From Bacteroidales bacterium (GTDB lineage: Bacteria; Bacteroidota; Bacteroidia; Bacteroidales; P3): DNA of 14,483 nucleotides. How positions within the stretch are numbered: the first letter of the stretch is position 1; every line of letters begins with the position of its first letter. Below the pieces are notes generated by a model, which made no database searches, was not told where the DNA came from, and was given only the letters and a program-made list of their open reading frames with translations. Location of the stretch: NCBI GenBank assembly GCA_012837565.1, contig DUQY01000011.1, positions 1-14,483 of the forward strand, given 5' to 3'. Both the position numbers and the translations under genes were made by a program. Below, in pieces: positions 8,758-14,483 of the stretch.

Positions 8758-9614
8758 TGAAATATATAAAATCATTTATAAGATTTATAATCTGGAATAT
8801 TTGGCTATTTAGAGTAAAGACAAAATCAAAGAAGATGATAAAGGATCCAGACCAGATAGTTTCAAGGTTTGGTTCCATATTATTTGATACCATAAAGAGA
8901 AGATTAAATATTGAAGACAAGATTTGGGTAGATAATATTGAGGCTTTGCGTAAGGATTTAAGTAAAGACAAGAGTGAGGTTATTATAACAGACTTTGGTG
9001 CTGGGGATTCCAAATCAAATCGTTCAGATAGTGAAATGCATATTGGTCAAGTTGGTAGGTCAACAATTGCAGAAATAAGTACTGCAAGCAAATCTCCATT
9101 TTGGTCATTGCTACTATATAAAATAATTAGCGAGTTTAAACCCAAAACAGCCCTAGAGTTAGGCACATGCCTAGGGATATCATCTTCATACCAAGCAGCA
9201 GCATTAACCATTTACTCATCAGGTAAGCTTCTGACAATGGAGGGCTCAAGTTCTTTGGTTGAAAAGTCAAGAGAAAATTTCACCTATTTAGGGCTATTGA
9301 ATATTGAGGTTATTGAGGGTAGATTCTCTGATAATTTACACAAGGTATTGGATGACAATCAACCAATAGACTATGTTTTTATTGACGGGCACCATGATCA
9401 AAACGCAACAATAAATTATTTTGAAATCATACTCCCTTATCTTTCTGAGCAATCAATAATTATATTTGACGATATATCATGGTCGAAAGGTATGAAAACA
9501 GCTTGGAAAAGAATCGTTGGAAACCACAACACAAAACTTAATTTTGATTTAAAAGAAATAGGAGTTTGCTTCTTAGATAAACAAAGATTAAAGAAAAGAA
9601 CAATTAAAATTTAA
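8757..9614 (+). CDS. Class I SAM-dependent methyltransferase
   Basis: A 285-residue Rossmann-fold methyltransferase. The SAM-binding motif I is ELGTCLG at 134-140, motif II ends in the acidic LLTMEGSS (E162), and DYVFIDGHHD at 205-214 with FDDISW at 237-242 fits the O-methyltransferase-like / Methyltransf_24 group. The upstream ITDFGAGDSKSN (77-88) followed by RSTIAEIS is typical of a widespread Bacteroidota family of unknown substrate. Residues 1-20 are aromatic and basic and may associate with the membrane, but there is no cleavable signal, so the enzyme should be cytoplasmic. The start ATG shares its A with the TAA of the preceding hydrolase, and no separate ribosome site is seen, so translation is probably coupled. 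The methyl acceptor is unknown. Confidence 0.85.
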   Translation: MKYIKSFIRFIIWNIWLFRVKTKSKKMIKDPDQIVSRFGSILFDTIKRRLNIEDKIWVDNIEALRKDLSKDKSEVIITDFGAGDSKSNRSDSEMHIGQVGRSTIAEISTASKSPFWSLLLYKIISEFKPKTALELGTCLGISSSYQAAALTIYSSGKLLTMEGSSSLVEKSRENFTYLGLLNIEVIEGRFSDNLHKVLDDNQPIDYVFIDGHHDQNATINYFEIILPYLSEQSIIIFDDISWSKGMKTAWKRIVGNHNTKLNFDLKEIGVCFLDKQRLKKRTIKI

Positions 9615-9640
9615 TTTTCAAGCTTTTGGTGTCTTTCTTG

Positions 9641-9672
9641 TTTGGAAAAATGATTTTAAATTTATAACTTTG
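9641..9672 (+). promoter_or_regulatory. Bacteroidota-type promoter of iorAB
   Basis: The -33 box TTTG (9641-9644) and -7 box TAACTTTG (9665-9672) are separated by 20 nt. Both match the phylum consensus TTTG-N19/20-TAnnTTTG. Transcription should start near 9678-9680, giving a leader of about 36 nt before the iorA ATG at 9716. Confidence 0.75.
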
Positions 9673-9715
9673 CACATTATAAATTCAGCGAATAAAAAAT
9701 TAAAAACATACTTCA

Positions 9716-11320
9716 ATGGAGAAATTACTTCTATTAGGTGACGAAGCAATAGCTCAAGCCGCAATTGACGCAGGACTTTCGGGCATATTTGCCTATCCTG
9801 GTACTCCTTCAACAGAGATTACAGAATATATACAGGCTTCAAAGGAAGCTAAGGAAAAAGGAATCCGCAGTAATTGGGCTTGTAATGAAAAGACTGCTAT
9901 GGAAGCAACTCTTGGAATGAGCTATACAGGTAAAAGAGCAATGTTCTCATGTAAGCATGTGGGAATAAACGTTGCGGCAGACCCTTTTATGAACTCAGCA
10001 ATTACAGGTGTTAATGGCGGAGTTATTTACATCGCAGCTGATGACCCTTCAATGCACTCTTCTCAAGACGAACAAGATTCACGTTACTTTGCTGACTGGG
10101 CAATGATACCTGTTCTTGAACCATCAAACCAACAAGAGGCTTATGATATGGTTCATTACGGATATGAACTTTCAGAAAAATTCAAGACTCCAGTTGTTTT
10201 GCGTGTTACAACTCGCTTAGCACACTCTCGTGCAGCAGTTAACATAAGAAGAAACGCAAGAAAGCAAAACGAGATTAAACTTCTTGATAACCCAAAACAG
10301 TTTATCTTACTTCCAGTTAATGCTCGCCGTCAATACAATGAACTTATTGCAAAACAAGAATTGCTTGAAAATGCAGCAATGAATGATGGCTTCAACAAAT
10401 ACATAGACGGAAAGAATAAGAAAATAGGTATTATAGCTTGTGGATTATCTTTTAACTATTTAATGGAAAACTACCAAGAACAAGCTTGTGAGTACCCTAT
10501 CTTAAAGATTTCACAATATCCTATGCCTGTTGAAATGGTTAACAGACTATATGACGAATGTGATTCAGTTCTTGTACTTGAAGAAGGTCAACCTGTTTAT
10601 GAAAATAAAATATTAGGTCTTCTTAATAAAGGTAAAAAGATAATGGGCAGAATAGATGGAACCATTCCAAGAGTTGGGGAATTAAACCCAGCAATAGTTG
10701 GAAAAGCATTAGGCTTAAAGGTTTCTGAAGGATTAGCTATTCCAGCAATTGTTGCACCAAGACCTCCAAAACTTTGCGAAGGATGTCCTCACGCTGACAC
10801 TTACAGAGCTTTAAATGAAGCTATGGAAGCTCATGGAAAAGGACATGTGTTTGGAGATATTGGTTGCTATACCCTAGGTGCACTTCCTCCATTTAATGGA
10901 ATCAGCACAACAGTTTGTATGGGAGCTTCAATAACAATGGCAAAAGGAGCATCAGAATCAGGCTTCCTACCAGCAGTTGCTGTAATTGGAGATAGTACTT
11001 TCACTCACTCAGGAATGACAGGACTTCTTGACTGCGTTAACGATAATGTGCCAGTTACAATTTTTATTCTTGATAATGCTATTACAGCAATGACAGGAAC
11101 ACAAAAATCTTCAGCAACAGGCCGTATTGAAGCAATTTGCCAAGGAATTGGAGTTGATCCAGACCATATCAAAGTTATTACGCCACTTAAGAAATTCCAT
11201 GCAGAAAACGTTCAAACAATTAAAGATGAGATAGCATACCAAGGAGTATCTGTAATTATCCCAAGAAGAGAATGTATAGTTTGGGCAAATAAGAAACGTA
11301 AGGACGCAAAGAAACAATAA
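9716..11320 (+). CDS. iorA: Indolepyruvate:ferredoxin oxidoreductase, alpha subunit, without ferredoxin domain
   Basis: The catalytic subunit of the thiamine-diphosphate enzyme that oxidatively decarboxylates aryl pyruvates (from Trp, Phe, Tyr) to aryl-acetyl-CoA with ferredoxin, or runs in reverse for aromatic amino acid synthesis from aryl acids. The N-terminal pyrimidine-binding domain shows AYPGTPSTEI (26-35) and NEKTAMEA with E58. The middle domain includes EEGQPVYE (289-296). The C-terminal diphosphate-binding domain has CEGCPH (354-359), GDIGCY (380-385), GDSTFTHSG (425-433) and LDNAITAMTG (452-461). The 534-residue chain stops soon after RREC (517-520) with a basic tail. Archaeal IorA proteins are about 100 residues longer and carry a C-terminal two-cluster ferredoxin domain, of which there is no trace here. 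iorB follows after 22 nt. Confidence 0.93.
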   Translation: MEKLLLLGDEAIAQAAIDAGLSGIFAYPGTPSTEITEYIQASKEAKEKGIRSNWACNEKTAMEATLGMSYTGKRAMFSCKHVGINVAADPFMNSAITGVNGGVIYIAADDPSMHSSQDEQDSRYFADWAMIPVLEPSNQQEAYDMVHYGYELSEKFKTPVVLRVTTRLAHSRAAVNIRRNARKQNEIKLLDNPKQFILLPVNARRQYNELIAKQELLENAAMNDGFNKYIDGKNKKIGIIACGLSFNYLMENYQEQACEYPILKISQYPMPVEMVNRLYDECDSVLVLEEGQPVYENKILGLLNKGKKIMGRIDGTIPRVGELNPAIVGKALGLKVSEGLAIPAIVAPRPPKLCEGCPHADTYRALNEAMEAHGKGHVFGDIGCYTLGALPPFNGISTTVCMGASITMAKGASESGFLPAVAVIGDSTFTHSGMTGLLDCVNDNVPVTIFILDNAITAMTGTQKSSATGRIEAICQGIGVDPDHIKVITPLKKFHAENVQTIKDEIAYQGVSVIIPRRECIVWANKKRKDAKKQ

Positions 11321-11342
11321 TAACCTTTAAAGAAAAAAAGAA

Positions 11343-11924
11343 ATGAAGATAGATATAATATTATGCGGAGTTGGTGGAATGGGAGCATTAAGCTCAGCAG
11401 CCATCATCTCTAAAGCAGCTCTTGGCATGGGAATGTTTATGAAGCAAGCAGAAACGCATGGCATGTCACAAAGAGGAGGAGATGTTCAGTCTCACCTTCG
11501 CCTTAGCGATAAAGAAATTTCATCTGACCTTATTCCAGAGGGAGAATGCGATTTAATAATTTCTGTTGAACCAATGGAAGCCCTACGTTACTTACCATAT
11601 CTTGACAAAGAAAATGGTTGGGTAATAACTAACGAAAATCCATTTATCAATATTCCAAACTACCCAGAAAAGGAAGATATTTTGGCTGAGATAAAAAAAC
11701 TAAAAAACAGCATTGTATTTGATGCAGATAAAATAGCAATAGACCTTGGTAACTTCAAAGGAACTAATATGGTAGTTCTTGGAGCAGCTTCAAAGTACTT
11801 GAAAATAGATATTGAACAACTTGAAAAAGCAATTACAGATACTTTCTCAAGAAAAGGAGAAGCAATTGTTGAATCAAACATCAATTCCCTAAGAGCAGGA
11901 AGAGCTGTTGCAGACAAATTGTAA
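11343..11924 (+). CDS. iorB: Indolepyruvate:ferredoxin oxidoreductase, beta subunit
   Basis: The partner of IorA. The 193-residue chain is one pyruvate:ferredoxin oxidoreductase gamma-type domain, normal for IorB. Visible motifs are the N-terminal GVGGMG loop at 9-14, ETHGMSQRGG at 37-46 and SHLR at 50-53, all characteristic of the family. It is co-directional with iorA and separated by 22 nt, so the two are surely one transcript. A hairpin terminator follows 21 nt after the stop. The phenylacetate-CoA ligase gene often found beside iorAB is not next to it here. The reading frame stays open past the TAA stop to 12173, through the terminator and the 21-nt repeat array; this is probably chance but is noted in the findings. 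Confidence 0.93.
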   Translation: MKIDIILCGVGGMGALSSAAIISKAALGMGMFMKQAETHGMSQRGGDVQSHLRLSDKEISSDLIPEGECDLIISVEPMEALRYLPYLDKENGWVITNENPFINIPNYPEKEDILAEIKKLKNSIVFDADKIAIDLGNFKGTNMVVLGAASKYLKIDIEQLEKAITDTFSRKGEAIVESNINSLRAGRAVADKL

Positions 11925-11945
11925 TCTACAATAGATAATATAAGA

Positions 11946-11977
11946 AAGGATTTCATTAATTTGGAATCCTTTTTTTT
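11946..11977 (+). terminator. Intrinsic terminator of iorAB
   Basis: AAGGATT (11946-11952) pairs perfectly with AATCCTT (11965-11971) around a 12-nt loop. A run of eight T (11970-11977) follows. It lies 21 nt after the iorB stop and marks the end of the iorAB transcript. Confidence 0.85.
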
Positions 11978-11993
11978 GTCCTCATTATTCAAG

Positions 11994-12098
11994 AAAATGA
12001 AACAAAGAGTTGGGAAAATGAAACGAAGAAAGAATTTACTGAATCTTCGTTTTAAAAAATTATTACGCAGATCTAGGAAATTAATACAGCGTTTGGCT
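11994..12098 (+). repeat. Degenerate 21-nt tandem array, copy 2 (five units)
   Basis: Five units in exact 21-nt register start at 11994, 12015, 12036, 12057 and 12078. Units 1 and 2 share AAAATGAAAC(A/G)AAGA. Unit 4 (AAATTATTACGCAGA...) matches unit 1 of the array at 1834 at about 15 of 21 positions. Unit 5 (AAATTAATACAGCGTT) matches unit 3 of that array at 14 of 16. Unit 3 looks different but contains TCTTCGTTT, the reverse complement of AAACGAAGA in unit 2, so units 2-3 can fold into a 9-11 bp hairpin. Like copy 1, it starts shortly after a terminator. In one frame the units read KMKQRVG, KMKRRKN, LLNLRFK, KLLRRSR and KLIQRLA. Confidence 0.7.
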
Positions 12099-12127
12099 GA
12101 AGGCTTGGTAGATTTGTCTTATCTTTG
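12092..12127 (+). promoter_or_regulatory. Candidate truA promoter
   Basis: TATCTTTG (12120-12127) is a perfect TAnnTTTG -7 box 17 nt before the truA ATG, predicting a leader of only about 10 nt. The best -33 candidate is TTTG at 12092-12095 with a 24-nt spacer, slightly long. That TTTG lies in the last unit of the 21-nt repeat array, so the repeat may have supplied part of the promoter. Confidence 0.5.
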
Positions 12128-12144
12128 CATAAGAAAGAAAAAAG

Positions 12145-12900
12145 ATGAGGTATTTTTTACATTTATCATATAACGGAACAAATTTTTGTGGTTGGCAGAT
12201 TCAACCTAGTGAGCCCTCTATCCAAGAAAGTATAGAGACAGCTTTTTTCCACCTCCTAAAAGAAAAAATAGGTATTACAGGTTGTGGCAGAACAGACACT
12301 GGGGTTCATGCCCTAAATTACTATGCTCATTTCGACTATAAGGAGATTTCTAATCAGGAAATAGAGGAGCTAGTTTTTAAACTTAACCGTTATTTTGGTT
12401 TCGATATAAAGATAATGGGTCTTTATAAGATGAAAGAAGATTCCCATGCACGTTTTGATGCAGGAAGCAGAACCTATAAATACTATATTGCACAAGAGAA
12501 GCAACCTTTTAATAATGATTTTTCTCATTACTTTTCAAGACCATTAAACATTGAAAAAATGAACGAGGCTTGCAAAAAGCTAATTTCATATACTGATTTC
12601 ACTAGTTTCTCTAAGCTACACACACAGGTAAACAATAATAATTGCAAAATTCTTTCTGCCTCTTGGGAAAAAGATGGAGATATGGTGGTCTTTACAATTG
12701 AGGCTAATCGCTTTCTAAGGAATATGGTAAGGAGTATTGTTGGAACATTAGTTGAGGTTGGGATAGAGAAAATAAGCGTTAAGGAGTTTTGTGAAATAAT
12801 TGAGGCAAAGGATAGGAAGAGAGCTGGTGCTTCATTTCCTGCTAAGGCTTTGTTCTTACATAATATTAAATACGAGAAAGAGCTTTTCTTTCAATTATAA
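12145..12900 (+). CDS. truA: tRNA pseudouridine(38-40) synthase TruA
   Basis: Converts uridines 38-40 in the anticodon stem-loop of tRNAs to pseudouridine. The 251-residue length is normal for the family. The catalytic Asp is D51 within GRTDTGVHA (48-56). The conserved active-site Tyr is Y111 in SRTYKYYI (108-115). FLRNMVRSIVGTL (190-202) is the typical second-half motif, and AGASFPAKALFL (227-238) the C-terminal active-site segment. The ATG at 12145 starts directly at the first beta strand (MRYFLHLSYNGTNFCGWQ). The gene follows the iorAB terminator and repeat array, has its own candidate promoter, and appears unrelated in function to its neighbours. Confidence 0.96.
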   Translation: MRYFLHLSYNGTNFCGWQIQPSEPSIQESIETAFFHLLKEKIGITGCGRTDTGVHALNYYAHFDYKEISNQEIEELVFKLNRYFGFDIKIMGLYKMKEDSHARFDAGSRTYKYYIAQEKQPFNNDFSHYFSRPLNIEKMNEACKKLISYTDFTSFSKLHTQVNNNNCKILSASWEKDGDMVVFTIEANRFLRNMVRSIVGTLVEVGIEKISVKEFCEIIEAKDRKRAGASFPAKALFLHNIKYEKELFFQL

Positions 12901-12901
12901 T

Positions 12902-12932
12902 TTTGCCATATAGATTATAATTCGTAATTTCG
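12902..12932 (+). promoter_or_regulatory. Promoter of ilvE
   Basis: TTTG at 12902-12905 is followed after 19 nt by TAATTTCG at 12925-12932, one mismatch from TAnnTTTG. The predicted start near 12938 gives a leader of about 37 nt before the ilvE ATG. The -33 box begins just 2 nt after the truA stop codon. Confidence 0.6.
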
Positions 12933-12974
12933 CACAAGAATAAGAATCAGAAAACACAATAAATTTTTAAGAGA

Positions 12975-13988
12975 ATGAGTGATATAAATTGGTCAAGCCT
13001 ACCATTTGGCTACTTCAAAACTGATTGTAACGTTCGTTGTTACTATCGTGATGGAAAATGGGGTGAATTAGAATTCCATGAATCAGAAGAAATAACTATG
13101 CATATGGCAGCAACTTGTCTTCATTATGGACAAGAAGGCTTCGAGGGAATGAAAGCATTTCGTGGAGTTGACGAAAAAATTCGTTTATTCCGCCCATACG
13201 AAAATGCAAAACGTCTTGGGCGTACAGCAAAAGGAATTATGATGGCACCAGTTCCAGAAGAATTGTTTGTTAGAGCATGTAAAGAAGTTGTAAAAAGAAA
13301 TGAAAGATTTGTTCCCCCAGCAGGTTCAGGAGCGTCTCTTTATATTCGTCCACTACTAATTGGAACAGGTCCTCAGGTTGGTGTTAGACCAGCAGAAGAG
13401 TATTTGTTTATGATTTTCGTTGGTCCAGTTGGTCCTTATTTCAAAGAAGGATTTAAGCCAGTGAAATTCCAATTAGTTGATGACTTTGACCGTGCTGCAC
13501 CACTTGGAACAGGAACATACAAAGTTGGAGGAAACTATGCTGCTTCTCTTTTCTCAGGACAAAGAGCTGCTCAAGAAGGATTTTCAAATTGCATGTACTT
13601 AGATGCAATTCACAAAAAATATATTGATGAAGCAGGTGCTGCTAACTTCTTTGGTATTAAGAATAATACTTATTGCACACCAAAATCACCATCTATTCTT
13701 CAATCAATCACCAATATGTCACTTCGTCAATTAGCAAAGGATATAGGTATGACTGTTGAAGAAAGACCAATACCAGTTGAAGAATTATCAACATTTGAGG
13801 AAGTAGCAGCTTGCGGAACAGCAGCAGTTATTTCTCCAATTTGCCAAATTCAAGAAAGATCTACTGGAAAAGTTTATGACTACGGAACCGAAGCAGGTCC
13901 TGTTTGTACAAAACTTTATGATATGTTAACAGGAATCCAAGACGGAAGACATCCTGACACTCATAATTGGAACGAGATAGTTGACTAA
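12975..13988 (+). CDS. ilvE: Branched-chain amino acid aminotransferase
   Basis: A PLP enzyme of fold type IV that interconverts Leu, Ile and Val with their 2-oxoacids using 2-oxoglutarate/glutamate. The 337-residue chain is full length for the branched-chain class with a long N-terminus. The PLP lysine is K183 in GTGTYKVGGNYAAS (178-191). E219 in YIDEAGAANFF is the residue expected to bind the pyridine nitrogen. LHYGQEGFEGMKAFR (49-63) and YIRPLLIGTG (123-132) are substrate- and cofactor-side signatures, and CGTAAVISP (280-288) binds the phosphate. The gene has its own promoter and a strong terminator, so it is probably monocistronic. Its 2-oxoacid products are relatives of the substrates of the nearby IorAB, but branched-chain oxoacids are normally used by a different oxidoreductase. 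Confidence 0.95.
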   Translation: MSDINWSSLPFGYFKTDCNVRCYYRDGKWGELEFHESEEITMHMAATCLHYGQEGFEGMKAFRGVDEKIRLFRPYENAKRLGRTAKGIMMAPVPEELFVRACKEVVKRNERFVPPAGSGASLYIRPLLIGTGPQVGVRPAEEYLFMIFVGPVGPYFKEGFKPVKFQLVDDFDRAAPLGTGTYKVGGNYAASLFSGQRAAQEGFSNCMYLDAIHKKYIDEAGAANFFGIKNNTYCTPKSPSILQSITNMSLRQLAKDIGMTVEERPIPVEELSTFEEVAACGTAAVISPICQIQERSTGKVYDYGTEAGPVCTKLYDMLTGIQDGRHPDTHNWNEIVD

Positions 13989-14037
13989 TCATAAAATAAT
14001 AAAGACACGTTTTTTTAAATTTCATGATAATCAGTTG

Positions 14038-14071
14038 AAAAGACCCAGATGTGAATCTCGGTCTTTTCTTT
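14038..14071 (+). terminator. Intrinsic terminator of ilvE
   Basis: AAAAGACC (14038-14045) pairs with GGTCTTTT (14060-14067). After a C-C mismatch, AGAT (14047-14050) pairs with ATCT (14055-14058) closing a GTGA tetraloop. A T-rich tail follows. It is the strongest hairpin terminator in the window, 49 nt after the ilvE stop. Confidence 0.88.
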
Positions 14072-14100
14072 GTTTATACAGAATTAGTTTTATACATTTG
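14069..14100 (+). promoter_or_regulatory. Bacteroidota-type promoter in the gene-free stretch after ilvE
   Basis: TTTG (14069-14072), embedded in the tail of the ilvE terminator, is followed after 20 nt by TACATTTG (14093-14100), a perfect TAnnTTTG. The predicted start is near 14105-14108, about 296 nt before the next start codon. This suggests either an independent small RNA or an unusually long leader. Confidence 0.7.
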
Positions 14101-14105
14101 CAGTA

Positions 14106-14290
14106 TCAATTAGTAAACTCCCTCAAGGTGGATTTCTTACTTTGCAAGCGGTAAACCTACAAGCACTCCACCTCTCATTACTATAAAGCTTTATAATCCG
14201 TAATATAAATAAAGTCAAGACAATGCAAAGAAAGAAATCCAGTTCAACGTTAAGGACAAATCCAGCACGACGGGAATATTACATGTTTTC
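14106..14290 (+). ncRNA. Candidate structured RNA (6S-like or long regulatory leader)
   Basis: This segment follows a near-consensus promoter and contains no plausible ORF. GGATTTCTTACTTTGC (14130-14145) pairs with GCAAAGAAAGAAATCC (14225-14240), 15 of 16 bp. An outer closing stem can form between GTAAACTCCC (14113-14122) and GGGAATATTAC (14272-14282) with a small internal loop. A hairpin lies within the large loop (ATTAC 14177-14181 with GTAAT 14200-14204, enclosing TATAA...TTATA), and another on the 3' side (CGT 14248-14250 with ACG 14267-14269, enclosing GGA/TCC). Length of about 185 nt, paired ends and open interior recall 6S RNA, which in Bacteroidales has been described as the Bacteroidales-1 motif. 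I cannot confirm that identity from sequence alone. SRP RNA, RNase P RNA and tmRNA hallmarks are absent. It may instead be the 5' leader of the gene at 14404. Confidence 0.45.
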
Positions 14291-14331
14291 AAGGTAAGAA
14301 TAAATTATATTTTATAGTTTCACTTACTTTT
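14291..14331 (+). terminator. Weak candidate terminator or leader hairpin
   Basis: AAGGTAAG (14291-14298) pairs with CTTACTTT (14323-14330) with one G-T pair, and an inner hairpin ATAAA/TTTAT (14300-14304 with 14311-14315) extends it. Only four T follow the CTTAC core, and they overlap the stem, so termination would be weak. It may define the 3' end of the candidate RNA upstream. Confidence 0.3.
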
Positions 14332-14403
14332 CCACCTAAACTTTTGTTAAGGTTAATAGAAGAGATAATAAATTAAATGTTTAACCAATTAATAACAAAT
14401 AAT

Positions 14404-14483
14404 ATGAAAAAACTAATACTAGTAGCAGCATTTATCTTGATTGGCTTGCAAGGTAAATCACAGCAAATATATGATACAATAAT
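14404..14483 (+). CDS. Secreted protein, N-terminus only
   Basis: Only the first 26 codons fall in the window. They read as a typical signal peptide: MKK, a hydrophobic core (LILVAAFILIGL), then QGKSQQIYD with likely cleavage before the Gln pair. The reading frame is open to the window edge. The ATG is preceded by AATAACAAATAAT with no Shine-Dalgarno site, as elsewhere here. No convincing promoter lies within 100 nt upstream, so expression may start at the promoter near 14069-14100 and depend on the structured leader. The mature protein cannot be identified. Confidence 0.75.
   Translation, partial: MKKLILVAAFILIGLQGKSQQIYDTI

Noticed and set aside
9602..9618. Palindrome AATTAAA-A-TTTAATT at the end of the methyltransferase gene as a terminator
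   Set aside because: It overlaps the stop codon, has only A-T pairs, forms at most about 5 bp with a real loop, and has a poor T tract. I see no credible terminator between this gene and the iorA promoter.
11961..12173. Open frame through the second repeat array as a stand-alone small protein
   Set aside because: Its TTG start lies in the iorB terminator and no promoter or ribosome site precedes it. It also overlaps the start of truA.
14106..14290. tmRNA, SRP RNA or RNase P RNA
   Set aside because: No tag-peptide reading frame ending in ALAA, no SRP helix-8 motif, and no conserved RNase P core sequence such as GAGGAAAGTCC.
14351..14386. GGTTAA (14351-14356) and TTAACC (14381-14386) inverted repeat before the secreted protein
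   Set aside because: Six AT-rich base pairs separated by 24 nt are expected by chance in this composition. There is no link to a promoter.

Overview
The window looks like chromosomal DNA of a Bacteroidota bacterium, most likely Bacteroidales, probably from an uncultured or little-studied lineage. The evidence is visibly AT-rich DNA, few Shine-Dalgarno sites, several promoters of the phylum-specific type (TTTG about 20 nt upstream of TAnnTTTG), and families typical of the group: FtsZ with a long linker, exported M16 peptidase, IorAB lacking the ferredoxin domain, and a Bacteroidetes-type IlvE. All complete genes look intact. I see no insertion sequence, phage, CRISPR array, tRNA or rRNA.

Layout. 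ftsZ (53-1765, +) ends at a clear intrinsic terminator and converges with a copper-exporting P1B ATPase (1890-4109, -). A 213-nt divergent spacer with palindromes separates that gene from a three-gene + strand run: an exported two-halved M16 metallopeptidase, an exported alpha/beta hydrolase and a class I SAM methyltransferase, the last starting inside the hydrolase stop codon. Next comes iorA-iorB, with its own near-consensus promoter and a terminator, then truA and ilvE, each with its own promoter candidate. ilvE ends at a strong terminator. It is followed by a 415-nt gene-free stretch with another good promoter and long self-complementary segments, read here as a candidate structured RNA or long leader. 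The window closes with the first 26 codons of a secreted protein.

Functional links. IorAB (2-oxoacid to acyl-CoA, reversible) and IlvE (branched-chain amino acid to 2-oxoacid) both handle amino-acid-derived 2-oxoacids, fitting an anaerobe that ferments or rebuilds amino acids. They are, however, separated by truA and have separate promoters. The M16 peptidase and hydrolase are both exported and could act on peptides or esters in the periplasm.

The least ordinary parts are non-coding. (1) Two related arrays of exact 21-nt period units lie just after the ftsZ and iorB terminators. In one frame all eight units encode a Leu/Met-x-x-Arg heptad, with the invariant Arg encoded by two different codon types. 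(2) The region at 14093-14332 has its own promoter and can form a 15/16-bp long-range stem or a competing hairpin. No obvious new defence or mobile system is visible.
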